A DNA stretch of 64,000 bases from Cloacibacterium caeni (GCF_907163125.1 NZ_OU015319.1:1860001-1924000), one strand, 5' to 3'. Counted from the first letter of the stretch, positions 52,776 to 61,181 are shown. The notes: generated by a model from the sequence alone, not told the origin. Numbers and translations are program-made.

Positions 52776-53336
52776 TTATTCAGCAGCAGGAGCTTCACCT
52801 TCAGCTGCAGGAGCTTCTACTTCTGGAGCAGCTTCTTCAGTTTTAGCACCTTTTGCTTCTTCTTTATTTTGTAAAGCAGAAATTAATCTTTGGATAGGAG
52901 ATTGAAGTAATCCGATGATTTCACCAATCATTTCTTCTCTAGACTTGATATTTGCAAGAGTATCTAGGTTGTTATCTCCAACGTAGAACGTTTCTTGTAA
53001 ATAAGCAGACTTAAGAGCTGGGAAAGCTTCTTTCTTTCTGAATCCTTGAATTAATTTAGCAGGAGCATTAGCAGTTTCTGCAATCATTACAGCAGTATTC
53101 CCTTTGAAAGTTGGGAACATTTCTGAATAATCTACACCTTCAATTTGCTCCATAGCTTTTTGTAATAAAGTATTCTTTACTACTTTAAGCTTAATATTAT
53201 TTTTAAATGCTTGTCTTCTAAAATCTGAAGTCTGAGCAGCATTCAATCCTTCAAGATTTGCTACATACACTACTTTAGCGTCTTGTAACATATCTTTAAT
53301 CTCTTGTATTACTAATACTTTTTCTTCTTTTGTCAT
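52776..53336 (-). CDS. rplJ: 50S ribosomal protein L10
   Basis: Anchors L7/L12 dimers to the ribosome. TKEEKVLVIQEIKDMLQDAKVVYVANLEGLNAAQTSDFRRQAFKNNIKLKVVKNTLLQKAME is the rRNA-binding N-terminal domain. The C-terminal helix (MIGEIIGLLQSPIQRLISAL) binds L12. It then carries a low-complexity tail rich in Ala, Glu and Pro (EEAAPEVEAPAAEGEAPAAE) that is common in Bacteroidota. There is a 13-base gap from rplA. Confidence 0.97.
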   Translation of the reverse strand: MTKEEKVLVIQEIKDMLQDAKVVYVANLEGLNAAQTSDFRRQAFKNNIKLKVVKNTLLQKAMEQIEGVDYSEMFPTFKGNTAVMIAETANAPAKLIQGFRKKEAFPALKSAYLQETFYVGDNNLDTLANIKSREEMIGEIIGLLQSPIQRLISALQNKEEAKGAKTEEAAPEVEAPAAEGEAPAAE

Positions 53337-53349
53337 TGTCTTTCAGATT

Positions 53350-54042
53350 TTAGTTAACAGATTTAGTATCAATTGCAATCCCCGGACTCATTGTAGAAGA
53401 AAGATAGATAGATTTTACGTAAGTACCTTTAGCAGCGGTAGGCTTAAGCTTAATTAATGTATGAATTAATTCAGCAGCGTTTTCTTTCAATTGTTCTGGA
53501 GAGAAAGAAACTTTACCAATACCAGCGTGTACAATACCGTATTTATCTACTTTGAAATCAATTTTACCAGCTTTTACTTCTGCAACAGCTTTACCTACTT
53601 CCATAGTTACAGTACCTGATTTAGGGTTTGGCATTAAACCTCTAGGACCTAAAATTCTTCCTAATGGACCTAATTTACCCATTACAGCAGGCATAGTAAC
53701 GATTACGTCTACATCTGTCCAACCGTCTTTGATTTTTTGTAAATACTCATCAAGACCTACATAATCAGCACCAGCTTCTTTAGCTTCTGCTTCTTTATCT
53801 GGAGTTACTAATGCTAATACTTTAACATCTTTACCAGTTCCGTGAGGAAGAGATACTACACCTCTTACCATTTGGTTTGCTTTTCTAGGATCTACCCCTA
53901 ATCTAACTGCAAGGTCAACAGAAGCATCAAACTTAGCATAGTTTAATTCTTTTACTAATGCAGAAGCTTCATCAAGGTTATATACCTTGTTTTTCTCTAC
54001 TTTGCTCGCAACTTCTTTTTGCTTTTTCGTTAATTTTGCCAT
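53350..54042 (-). CDS. rplA: 50S ribosomal protein L1
   Basis: Binds the L1 stalk of 23S rRNA and, in many bacteria, represses its own m[84 protein letters not shown] and [21 protein letters not shown] are the usual motifs. 230 residues. It follows rplK after 11 bases. Confidence 0.98.
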   Translation of the reverse strand: MAKLTKKQKEVASKVEKNKVYNLDEASALVKELNYAKFDASVDLAVRLGVDPRKANQMVRGVVSLPHGTGKDVKVLALVTPDKEAEAKEAGADYVGLDEYLQKIKDGWTDVDVIVTMPAVMGKLGPLGRILGPRGLMPNPKSGTVTMEVGKAVAEVKAGKIDFKVDKYGIVHAGIGKVSFSPEQLKENAAELIHTLIKLKPTAAKGTYVKSIYLSSTMSPGIAIDTKSVN

Positions 54043-54053
54043 TTCAATAAGTT

Positions 54054-54497
54054 TTAAGCGTTAGACGGTTTAGTTCCAGTTACTCTCAATCCCATAGATC
54101 TTGCAGTTCCTGCAACCATTGATAATGCAGAATCCATTGTAAAGCAGTTCAAATCAGCCATTTTATCTTCAGCGATTTTTTTCACTTGTTCCCAAGTTAC
54201 AGAACCTACTTTTACTCTGTTTGGTTCTCCAGAACCTCCTTTTACCTTAGCAGCTTCCATTAATTGGATTGCAGCTGGTGGAGTTTTAATTACGAATTCG
54301 AAAGACTTATCTTCATAAACAGTAATTAGAACCGGTAAAACTTGCCCTGGCTTGTCTTGTGTTCTTCCATTAAATTGTTTACAAAACTCCATAATGTTTA
54401 CCCCAGCAGAACCTAAAGCAGGACCAACTGGTGGTGAAGGGTTAGCAGCGCCACCTTTCACTTGGAGTTTCACCATTTTAAAGACTTTTTTAGCCAT
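54054..54497 (-). CDS. rplK: 50S ribosomal protein L11
   Basis: Part of the GTPase-associated centre. [41 protein letters not shown] is the conserved N-terminal domain, and the C-terminal RNA-binding domain ends in [21 protein letters not shown]. 147 residues. It is the first gene after an independent promoter: unlike the common arrangement, nusG is not directly upstream. Confidence 0.98.
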   Translation of the reverse strand: MAKKVFKMVKLQVKGGAANPSPPVGPALGSAGVNIMEFCKQFNGRTQDKPGQVLPVLITVYEDKSFEFVIKTPPAAIQLMEAAKVKGGSGEPNRVKVGSVTWEQVKKIAEDKMADLNCFTMDSALSMVAGTARSMGLRVTGTKPSNA

Positions 54498-54552
54498 TTT
54501 TTAATTTTTAAAAATTTTTAATTTATGAATGTGGAAGCATTTATAAATCAGC

Positions 54553-54580
54553 AAGTTAGATTATCTCACCTTCCTAACTT
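54553..54580 (-). promoter_or_regulatory. Hairpin in the rplK leader (possible L1 autoregulatory site)
   Basis: Stem AAGTTAG / CTAACTT with loop GAAGGTGAGATAAT on the mRNA, starting about 55 bases before the rplK ATG. It lies between promoter and start codon, where L1 binds the rplKA mRNA in other bacteria; the purine-rich GGTGAGAT loop resembles the L1-stalk rRNA only loosely. Confidence 0.4.
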
Positions 54581-54594
54581 ACTTTTTGTGGGTG

Positions 54595-54624
54595 CAAAAT
54601 TAAGATTTTTTTTGGAATCTGCAA
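54595..54624 (-). promoter_or_regulatory. rplKAJL promoter TTG-N19-TAATTTTG
   Basis: -33 TTG (54622-54624), exactly 19 bases, and -7 TAATTTTG (54595-54602) on the minus strand. It gives a leader of about 90 bases. This is one of the best promoter matches in the window. Confidence 0.75.
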
Positions 54625-54848
54625 TACTTAATGTACTGATTTTTAGAAAGAATTTGATTTTTCTTTAAAATAAAAAGCTAACTTATTAAAAGTTGGTTAT
54701 TGTTATATTTATCTGCTCCGAAGTTGCAAACTTAGGAGAGTGGGAGCATATTCCTTCCTTTTATCTTTATTATTCAGTGGTTTTATATGCCTAAGAAAAC
54801 CCCACAAAGTTTTGCAAATTTCATTTGGTTATGTCATAGTAATCGGGA
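54625..54848. other. Non-coding gap upstream of the rplK promoter
   Basis: No gene. It holds one imperfect two-armed structure (TGCTCC / GGAGCA at 54714-54748 enclosing AAGTT-GCA-AACTT), without a T tract, which may mark the 3' end of the accessory operon. Confidence 0.5.
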
Positions 54849-55493
54849 TTAATTTTCCCACTTTTTAATTAGCTCAAATGGTGATCTATTTAAAAAAATA
54901 TCAACGGGAATATATTTTAAAGTATCTCTTTTAAGATAAATAGAATCAAGACCAGATAATTTTTTCTTTGTTATTATAAAATTAAATTTTTTAGTAGAAT
55001 TTAAGATTTCACAAACAAACTCTGAGCAATAATACATATTATCTTTTATTGTGTAAAAATTATTATCAAAAACAATATTTTTGTTTTTCATACTAATAAT
55101 TTTATTCTGAATTTTAACAAAATCATTATTATTCATATTTTTAACAATTAATATTTCTCCAGATTTGATTTCATCATTAATAGGATTATAGAATTCTTTT
55201 ACAGATTGCTCTAATAAACAATTTTTTAAAGATGTACTATTAGGTAGAACATGAAAAACTTTAAATTTTTTTTCATAAAAAAAACCAACTCCAACATGAG
55301 AAAATTTTGAACCATTTATATTATATGGTTGTATAAATTTTCCCATTTTAGAATCAGTTTCTCTATATAGAATATAAACTTTTTTATCTTTTAAACTTAC
55401 ATCTTTATATTTTTCAATTAATGGTTCTTTTTTACATGAAAAACTAAATAATAAAATTATGTAAAAATATATTTTATTGCTTTTTAAAAACAT
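54849..55493 (-). CDS. Lipoprotein, YiiX-like (permuted NlpC/P60) cysteine hydrolase
   Basis: 214 residues. A hydrophobic signal ends in FSFSC (Cys20), a probable lipoprotein site. The rest matches the YiiX/YebB-type permuted papain fold by eye. The catalytic His is likely His66 in SKFSHVGVGFFY, and the catalytic Cys is Cys156 in MYYCSEFVCEIL, with the CSE context typical of that group. Members act on amide bonds in cell wall or lipid substrates. Very AT-rich. Its start lies inside the last codons of the upstream barrel-like gene (20-base overlap), so they are coupled. Confidence 0.65.
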   Translation of the reverse strand: MFLKSNKIYFYIILLFSFSCKKEPLIEKYKDVSLKDKKVYILYRETDSKMGKFIQPYNINGSKFSHVGVGFFYEKKFKVFHVLPNSTSLKNCLLEQSVKEFYNPINDEIKSGEILIVKNMNNNDFVKIQNKIISMKNKNIVFDNNFYTIKDNMYYCSEFVCEILNSTKKFNFIITKKKLSGLDSIYLKRDTLKYIPVDIFLNRSPFELIKKWEN

Positions 55494-56058
55494 TCAAACC
55501 TAAGGTTAAATTAATTTGATTATTAATTTTTGTTTTATTTGTATACCCTGATTGTAATAAATCACTATAGTAGTTAAGCCCAATAAAAAATTTTAAATTA
55601 GAACTAATCTCAGTATTAAAACCAAATTCCGCATAAGACCCCATATTATAGCCCTTATCTCCTTTTATTGTAGAATTTTGGCTACTATTATATATTTCAT
55701 TATTTACCATAATCTTATTGTTAATGCCCAATCCCGAATAAAAACTTGATGGATTGTTTCTAGATACATATAATCTATAACCAATAGGAATATCTATAAA
55801 AGATGATTTGTCATGCAAATTATTATAATCATAAAAATAATTTCCATAACCAACATTTATGATAACTGCGGATTTTTCAAAACTAAACTCTTTCCCAAGA
55901 TAAACTGTATAGTTTAATGCATTAACCTTAAAATTATTTTCTACTTCAAATTCAGAAAAACCAAGATGATTAGAAAACTGAAAAAAATTTTGATTTATTT
56001 TTTGGCTATAGACATCATCATAATTAATTAAAATTAATAACAATAATAGTTTTTTCAT
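55474..56058 (-). CDS. Small exported beta-strand-rich (barrel-like) protein
   Basis: 194 residues. A signal peptide (MKKLLLLLILINYDDVYSQ) is followed by alternating hydrophobic/polar strands rich in Tyr, Asn, Gly and Phe (VIINVGYGNYFYDYNN, IPIGYRLYVSRNNPS, YSGLGINNKIMVNN, GSYAEFGFNTEIS, FFIGLNYYSDLL, INLTLGLNVFKKQ). This pattern fits a small outer-membrane beta barrel. The family is not recognised. It lies between a lipoprotein with a glycine-zipper tail and a cysteine hydrolase, forming a three-gene operon. Confidence 0.6.
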   Translation of the reverse strand: MKKLLLLLILINYDDVYSQKINQNFFQFSNHLGFSEFEVENNFKVNALNYTVYLGKEFSFEKSAVIINVGYGNYFYDYNNLHDKSSFIDIPIGYRLYVSRNNPSSFYSGLGINNKIMVNNEIYNSSQNSTIKGDKGYNMGSYAEFGFNTEISSNLKFFIGLNYYSDLLQSGYTNKTKINNQINLTLGLNVFKKQ

Positions 56059-56079
56059 ATTTTAAATTTTATTTAATAA

Positions 56080-56757
56080 TTATTTCAATGCATCACCTAA
56101 TATTCCACCAATAATCCAGCCAGCTATTCCACATGGTGGACCGCAAAGAACATTTCCAATTGCATTTCCTACAGACGAACCAACGCAAAAACCTTCAGAC
56201 ATAAATTCTATTCGATAAGTTTGTGCTATTTGATTATTGTAAATATCCATTGTTTCATTGACATTTATTAACATATTTTGATCATTGCTCGTTAAACTCA
56301 AAAATTCTGGCTGACTTGTTAAATCCTCTATAGGTTCTGTTTCATTAATAAAACTTTGTAAATAAGATTTTGTTGTTTCTGAATAATTCATATTATCAAT
56401 ATAATCTCCATATCCAATTTCTCTGGCTTCTAGATTCTCTGCAATAATCAAATTTACTTGTTCTAAATTTATATCAACATCACTTATCCCTCCTATATCT
56501 TTAATATAATCTAATGTTTCTTGATCAATATATTGTACACTTCTTCCATTAATCTTTGCATTATTTCTAATTCTACTTAATAATTTATCATTACTTTTCA
56601 ATTCTTTCTGAATTAAAAAAGCACTTTTCATAAGTTTCTTTATTTGTTTACTATTCGAACTTTTAATTGTTTTATTTTCAACAATTTCAGAAGAATCACA
56701 AGAGTTATTCACAATTAATGAACTAAATAACATCACTCCTAATAATAATTTTTTCAT
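56080..56757 (-). CDS. Lipoprotein with C-terminal glycine-zipper, bacteriocin-like tail
   Basis: 225 residues. A signal peptide ends at SC (Cys20), a likely lipoprotein. The middle is hydrophilic and helical. The last 34 residues (GFCVGSSVGNAIGNVLCGPP and CGIAGWIIGGILGDALK) form a hydrophobic Gly-zipper segment with three cysteines and repeated GxxxG-like spacing, as in class II bacteriocins and pore-forming peptides. It is the first gene of the accessory operon. A membrane-active toxin or surface anchor is inferred only from composition. AT-rich, with no recognised family. Confidence 0.6.
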   Translation of the reverse strand: MKKLLLGVMLFSSLIVNNSCDSSEIVENKTIKSSNSKQIKKLMKSAFLIQKELKSNDKLLSRIRNNAKINGRSVQYIDQETLDYIKDIGGISDVDINLEQVNLIIAENLEAREIGYGDYIDNMNYSETTKSYLQSFINETEPIEDLTSQPEFLSLTSNDQNMLINVNETMDIYNNQIAQTYRIEFMSEGFCVGSSVGNAIGNVLCGPPCGIAGWIIGGILGDALK

Positions 56758-56782
56758 GGCATATAATTTTAAATTAGTGCGA

Positions 56783-56807
56783 CTAAACTAAAACTAAAAC
56801 TAAAACT
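56783..56807. repeat. Tandem hexanucleotide repeat (CTAAAA)
   Basis: One CTAAA and three CTAAAA units directly upstream of the glycine-zipper lipoprotein gene (about 26-50 bases before its ATG). Copy-number change would alter promoter spacing. Confidence 0.65.
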
Positions 56808-56862
56808 ATGCAACTTTTTTTTAAAAAAAAATCGCAAAAACATTAAAATTTAGAAATCTTCT

Positions 56863-57030
56863 AAATAAAATTTGAATGTCCGTTTTAAAGCATAATTGTA
56901 ATTTTGAAACAATTTTGAAGATTTATAAAAATTAAATATTATTGAAAATCAATCAGTTACTTTTGTCAAATTTTTCTAAACCATAAAATTTAGTGCTTTA
57001 TGACACTAAACGGACATTCAAAAAATAAAA
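56863..57030. mobile_element. MITE-like element with 15-bp inverted repeats and 8-bp flanking direct repeat
   Basis: Termini TTTGAATGTCCGTTT (56871-56885) and AAACGGACATTCAAA (57008-57022) are perfect inverted repeats, and the pairing continues inward (TAAAGCA / TGCTTTA) after a 7-base interruption. AAATAAAA flanks the 152-base element on both sides (56863-56870 and 57023-57030), as a target-site duplication would. It has no coding capacity. The AT-rich context makes the 8-bp repeat less decisive. Confidence 0.55.
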
Positions 57031-57131
57031 AAATGTCACCAAAAATTTGTGAAACTCGCTGTAGAAAACCCGTTGATCTAGTTGTTTTTATTAAAACTAA
57101 GTATTTTATTTGTTATGCAAATCTAAAGGAT

Positions 57132-57154
57132 GTCGCGGATTTGCAATCCGTGAC
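57132..57154. repeat. REP-like hairpin GTCGCGGATT / AATCCGTGAC
   Basis: A ten-pair stem (one G-T pair) with a TGC loop lies in AT-rich DNA between the umuC-like gene and the MITE-like element. It has no T tract, so it is a REP-like palindrome rather than a terminator. Confidence 0.55.
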
Positions 57155-57187
57155 TATTTTCCCACTATAAAACTACAAAAGATGTTT

Positions 57188-58459
57188 CTAATGAAACCTA
57201 AAATTAGCTTCGGGTAAAGTATTGCTTTTCAGAAATTCTTCATATTCTGGCGAAAGCAATTTTCTTTCGTAGGTAGGCTTTCCGTTTTGTGAGGCCAATC
57301 TTATTTTATTTTTGCCATATTTCTTGTTCAGAGAATCCATGGCTTTCATAATCGGAAGGTGTTTATTTTCCACATCTTCTTCAAAAATATTAATCAGTCT
57401 TTGATTTTCTGGCACAAAATCAGATACCATTACACCAGCCTTTTTATACAAAAAACCATCTTTATAAATGGCTTCAAAAATAGCATTTGCTGCTTTAGAC
57501 AAAACAATGGAAGAACTACTTGGGTTAGGCAAAACCACAGAAAATCCGTTTTTATATTCTGGCAAATCTTTTCTAAATCTATTCGTTTGTAGAAATACGG
57601 AGATTACTTTACAGCAACTGTTTTGTTTCCTTAACTTTTCGGCACAAGAGAAAGCAAAGGTTTCTACGCGTTCTCTCAGCATTTCTTTATCAGATATCAT
57701 CTCCATAAAACTTCTGGTAGTTGCAATAGATTGTTTAGGGGAAGGTTGTTCTAATTCTAATTGTTTAATTCCTTTTAATTCATTAATCATTCTCACGCCG
57801 TGAATTCCCATCAATTTTCTAACCCAAATTTCTGGTTTTTTGAGCAAATCTGCCGCTTTATAAACGCCAGCGTCTTTCATCTTGTTTCCCAATCTTCTAC
57901 CAATCCCCCAAACATCACCAATCTCTAACCACTGAAGTGCTTTTTCTATTTTTTCTGGAGTATCAAGTGTGCAAACTCCTTGAAACTTATCTGGATATTT
58001 CTTGGCAATTCTATTGGCTACTTTTGCCAATGTTTTGGTAGGCGCAATTCCTATACTCACGGGAATTTTTGTTTTCTGTAAAATAAGGTCTTTGATATTT
58101 TGAGAGTACTCTTCCAAATTAAAATATTTGAAGCCATGAAAATCTAGAAATAGTTCATCTATACTGTAAATTTCAAAATTGGGAGAAAACTCACTGGCAA
58201 TCGCAGAAACTTGTTGACTTTTGAAATTATAATATTCAAATTTAGCGGAGAAGCATTTCACTCCATGTTGTTCAAATAAGTCTCTATATTTAAAGACTGG
58301 CGCTCCCATAGGAATCCCTAAAGCTTTTGCCTCGTTACTTCTAGAAACTACACATCCGTCATTATTAGACAAAACCACCACTGGAACCTCCTGTAAAGAA
58401 GGGTCTAAAACTCTTTCGCAACTCACAAAAAAATTATTACAGTCTAATAGCGCAAACAT
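57188..58459 (-). CDS. umuC: Y-family DNA polymerase, UmuC type
   Basis: 423 residues. [22 protein letters not shown] holds the catalytic Asp and steric gate. [28 protein letters not shown] is the UmuC hallmark, and [12 protein letters not shown] gives the catalytic Asp-Glu pair. [21 protein letters not shown] and [11 protein letters not shown] follow, then the little-finger and UmuC C-terminal (DUF4113-like) part. The steric gate is Phe11 where E. coli UmuC has Tyr. No umuD/S24 peptidase gene is next to it, so it is an orphan here. It is bounded by the nusG terminator upstream and a repeat-rich gap downstream. Confidence 0.9.
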   Translation of the reverse strand: MFALLDCNNFFVSCERVLDPSLQEVPVVVLSNNDGCVVSRSNEAKALGIPMGAPVFKYRDLFEQHGVKCFSAKFEYYNFKSQQVSAIASEFSPNFEIYSIDELFLDFHGFKYFNLEEYSQNIKDLILQKTKIPVSIGIAPTKTLAKVANRIAKKYPDKFQGVCTLDTPEKIEKALQWLEIGDVWGIGRRLGNKMKDAGVYKAADLLKKPEIWVRKLMGIHGVRMINELKGIKQLELEQPSPKQSIATTRSFMEMISDKEMLRERVETFAFSCAEKLRKQNSCCKVISVFLQTNRFRKDLPEYKNGFSVVLPNPSSSSIVLSKAANAIFEAIYKDGFLYKKAGVMVSDFVPENQRLINIFEEDVENKHLPIMKAMDSLNKKYGKNKIRLASQNGKPTYERKLLSPEYEEFLKSNTLPEANFRFH

Positions 58460-58563
58460 AATAGAAGAAATTTAGAAGAATTAAACGCTAAAAATGAGAA
58501 CGTAAAATTAGAAAGATTGCACGACAAAAGAGGGCGTTTTCAGAAAGACTTATCCACAAAAAA

Positions 58564-58585
58564 AGCCACTCTGTTTAGAGTGGCT
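58564..58585 (-). terminator. nusG terminator
   Basis: Minus-strand hairpin AGCCACTCT / AGAGTGGCT followed by T7. It ends the tuf-secE-nusG transcript before the accessory segment, so rplK depends on its own promoter. Confidence 0.9.
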
Positions 58586-58606
58586 CATTATATTGTATAA
58601 TAAATT

Positions 58607-59149
58607 TTACAATTTTTCTACTTGCATGTAAGAAAGTTCCATAGGAGTTTTTCTACCGAAAATCATTACAGAAACTTCTAATTTCTTCTTGTCTTCTAAG
58701 ATTTTTTCTACAGTACCATTGAATCCATTGAAAGGACCATCGATTACTTTTACGCTTTCTCCTACTACGAAAGGAATTTCCATTTCTGTAGCAAATTCAG
58801 AGAGTTCATCCATTTTACCAAGCATTCTGTTTACTTCAGATTTACGCATCGGAACAGGATCACCACCTTTTGTAAGACTTAAAAAAGAAATTACACCAGG
58901 TAAATTTTTAATAATATGTGGGATTTCTCCTATCAGATTAGCTTCTACCATTAAGTAACCAGGGTAAAAAGGCTTTTCTTTAGGCACTTTTTTACCATTT
59001 CTTACTTGGATTACTTTTTCCATAGGAATAACTACTTGAGTAACGTAATCTTCAAGATTTAATCTTTTAACTTCGCTCTCAATATAGGCCTTAACTTTAT
59101 TTTCCTGGCCACTAATAGCTTTTAATACATACCATTTTAAATCGCTCAT
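58607..59149 (-). CDS. nusG: Transcription termination/antitermination factor NusG
   Basis: The NGN domain (KWYVLKAISGQENKVKAYIESEV, PFYPGYLMVEANL) binds RNA polymerase. The C-terminal KOW domain (FVVGESVKVIDGPFNGFNGTVEKILEDKKKLEVSVMIFGRKTPMELSYMQVEKL) binds Rho or S10. 180 residues. It follows secE after ten bases. Confidence 0.97.
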   Translation of the reverse strand: MSDLKWYVLKAISGQENKVKAYIESEVKRLNLEDYVTQVVIPMEKVIQVRNGKKVPKEKPFYPGYLMVEANLIGEIPHIIKNLPGVISFLSLTKGGDPVPMRKSEVNRMLGKMDELSEFATEMEIPFVVGESVKVIDGPFNGFNGTVEKILEDKKKLEVSVMIFGRKTPMELSYMQVEKL

Positions 59150-59159
59150 GGAAAAATTT

Positions 59160-59366
59160 TTAATTAAAGAAACCTATGAAAATTGCTAATATATTTTTAA
59201 TAGCTGTGCTAAATAATGAATCTACTCCGAAAGTAAACAATGCTAATATAACAGTAGCTACAGCCACTACTATTGTAGAAGATTGTAAATCAGCCCACTT
59301 TGGCCATTCTACTTTATATCTAAATTCTGAATAAGAATCTTTTAAAAAATTGATAAGTGAGTTCAT
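59160..59366 (-). CDS. secE: Preprotein translocase subunit SecE
   Basis: 68 residues with the conserved amphipathic region NFLKDSYSEFRYKVEWPKWADLQSSTIVV and one transmembrane helix (about 38-62). It is the small single-helix form of SecE, part of SecYEG. Its ATG is 12 bases after tRNA-Trp, so the two share a transcript. Confidence 0.95.
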   Translation of the reverse strand: MNSLINFLKDSYSEFRYKVEWPKWADLQSSTIVVAVATVILALFTFGVDSLFSTAIKNILAIFIGFFN

Positions 59367-59378
59367 AATTTATATTTG

Positions 59379-59449
59379 CACGGGCACAAGGATTCGAACC
59401 CTGATCAACGGTTTTGGAGACCGGTATCCTACCATTGGACGATGCCCGT
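59379..59449 (-). tRNA. tRNA-Trp (CCA)
   Basis: 71 bases. Acceptor ACGGGCA / TGCCCGT, D-stem GTCC / GGAT, anticodon loop CTCCAAA (CCA), T-arm CAGGGTTCGAATCCTTG. The top pair of the anticodon stem (C27-U43) is unpaired. It lies between tuf and secE, as in many bacteria. Confidence 0.95.
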
Positions 59450-59458
59450 AGTTAAAAA

Positions 59459-59485
59459 AGCTCCGTAAGTTTCCTTACGGAAGCT
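59459..59485 (-). terminator. tuf terminator
   Basis: Minus-strand hairpin AGCTTCCGTAAG / CTTACGGAGCT followed by T6. No -7 box lies between it and tRNA-Trp, so tRNA-Trp-secE-nusG probably depends on read-through. Confidence 0.8.
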
Positions 59486-59502
59486 TTATTTATTTAAGAT
59501 GA

Positions 59503-60690
59503 TTAATCTAAGATTTCAGTAACCTGACCAGCACCTACTGTTCTACCACCTTCTCTGATCGCAAATCTAAGACCTACGTTAAGAGCGATTGGTTGTAACA
59601 ATTCTACAGTGATCGTTAAGTTATCACCAGGCATTACCATCTCTACACCTTCTGGTAAGAAGATTTCACCTGTTACGTCAGTAGTTCTTACATAGAACTG
59701 AGGACGATATTTGTTGTGGAATGGAGTGTGTCTACCACCTTCTTCTTTAGAAAGAACGTAAACCTCAGCTTTGAATTTCTTGTGTGGTTTCACAGAATCT
59801 TTCTTAGCGATTACCATACCTCTCTTGATATCAGTTTTCTCGATACCTCTTAATAATAGACCTACGTTATCACCAGCTTCACCTCTATCTAAGATTTTTC
59901 TAAACATCTCAACACCAGTGATAGTAGAAGTTAACTTCTCATCACCCATACCTACGATGTCTACTGGATCACCTGTATTGATAACACCTGATTCAATTCT
60001 ACCAGTTGCTACAGTACCTCTACCTGTAATAGAGAATACGTCTTCGATTGGCATTAAGAATGGCTTATCTTGATCTCTAACTGGTAATTCAATCCAGTTA
60101 TCAACAGCATCCATAAGAGCTTCTACAGTTTCAACCCATTTTGGTTCACCGTTAAGTGCACCTAGAGCAGAACCTTGAATTACTGGAGAGTTATCACCAT
60201 CATATTCGTAAGAAGATAATAAATCTCTTACTTCTAATTCTACTAATTCTAATAATTCAGCATCGTCTACCATGTCAACTTTGTTCATGAAAACAACGAT
60301 TCTTGGTACGTTTACCTGACGGCAAAGTAAGATGTGCTCTCTAGTTTGTGGCATTGGACCATCAGTAGCAGCAACTACTAAGATAGCTCCATCCATTTGA
60401 GCAGCACCAGTAACCATGTTTTTAACATAATCGGCGTGACCTGGACAGTCTACGTGAGCATAGTGTCTATTTACAGTTTCATACTCTACGTGAGCAGTAT
60501 TAATAGTAATACCTCTTTCTTTTTCTTCTGGAGCAGAGTCAATTGAAGAGAAGTCTTTCATTTCAGCTAATCCTTTCTCAGCTAATACTTTAGTAATAGC
60601 AGCAGTAAGGGTAGTTTTACCATGGTCAACGTGACCAATAGTACCAATGTTTAAGTGTGGTTTGTTACGATTAAACGTTTCCTTTGCCAT
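59503..60690 (-). CDS. tuf: Elongation factor Tu
   Basis: Delivers aminoacyl-tRNA to the ribosome. G1 [10 protein letters not shown]2 RGITI, G3 DCPGHADY, G4 MNKVDMVD and G5 GSALGAL are intact, followed by beta-barrel domains 2 and 3 ([23 protein letters not shown]). 395 residues. It lies directly after four tRNA genes, the conserved thrU-tyrU-glyT-thrT-tuf order. Confidence 0.98.
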   Translation of the reverse strand: MAKETFNRNKPHLNIGTIGHVDHGKTTLTAAITKVLAEKGLAEMKDFSSIDSAPEEKERGITINTAHVEYETVNRHYAHVDCPGHADYVKNMVTGAAQMDGAILVVAATDGPMPQTREHILLCRQVNVPRIVVFMNKVDMVDDAELLELVELEVRDLLSSYEYDGDNSPVIQGSALGALNGEPKWVETVEALMDAVDNWIELPVRDQDKPFLMPIEDVFSITGRGTVATGRIESGVINTGDPVDIVGMGDEKLTSTITGVEMFRKILDRGEAGDNVGLLLRGIEKTDIKRGMVIAKKDSVKPHKKFKAEVYVLSKEEGGRHTPFHNKYRPQFYVRTTDVTGEIFLPEGVEMVMPGDNLTITVELLQPIALNVGLRFAIREGGRTVGAGQVTEILD

Positions 60691-60733
60691 GATTTTAATA
60701 TTTAATTTATTAACTATTGAAATTTTCAGTGCG

Positions 60734-60741
60734 CAAATATA
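60734..60741 (-). promoter_or_regulatory. -7 box TATATTTG of tuf
   Basis: Perfect TAnnTTTG on the minus strand, 43 bases before the tuf ATG. A TTG (60758-60760) lies 16 bases upstream, one base under the usual range. Confidence 0.55.
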
Positions 60742-60902
60742 GTGATTTTTTGAATATCAAAATCTTTTTATTAAAAAAAATTTCAACATTCAGTTTCAAT
60801 ACGTTTGACGCTATGATATTATCTTATTTTTGAGGGTACAAATTTAAGAATATATTTTAAATAAAAAAGTCTCTCAAAATATTTTGAGAGACTTTTATTT
60901 TG

Positions 60903-60974
60903 AGCCAACTATGAGATTTGAACTCACGACCTCTTCCTTACCAAGGAAGCGCTCTACCCCTGAGCTAAGTCGGC
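60903..60974 (-). tRNA. tRNA-Thr (GGT)
   Basis: 72 bases. Acceptor GCCGACT / AGTTGGC, discriminator U, anticodon loop TTGGTAA (GGT) on stem CTTCC / GGAAG, T-arm GTGAGTTCAAATCTCAT. Confidence 0.95.
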
Positions 60975-61023
60975 TTGGAAAAAAAAATCACATACCGCTT
61001 ATTTGGAATGTGATTTTTTTTAG

Positions 61024-61096
61024 AGCGGAAGACGGGGGTCGAACCCGCGACATTCAGCTTGGAAGGCTGACGCTCTACCAACTGAGCTACTTCCGC
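61024..61096 (-). tRNA. tRNA-Gly (TCC)
   Basis: 73 bases. Acceptor GCGGAAG / CTTCCGC, anticodon loop CTTCCAA (TCC) on stem TCAGC / GCTGA, T-arm GCGGGTTCGACCCCCGT. Confidence 0.95.
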
Positions 61097-61181
61097 AATT
61101 TGTGTTTACAAATTATTGTTGGTAAACGGTGTGCAAATTTATAAAATTTTTCTAAACCTGCAAATTAAATTTATAAAAAAG

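Noticed and set aside
60884-61144. Open frame of 86 codons on the plus strand over tRNA-Thr and tRNA-Gly
   Set aside because: It consists of antisense tRNA sequence, which often gives spurious frames.
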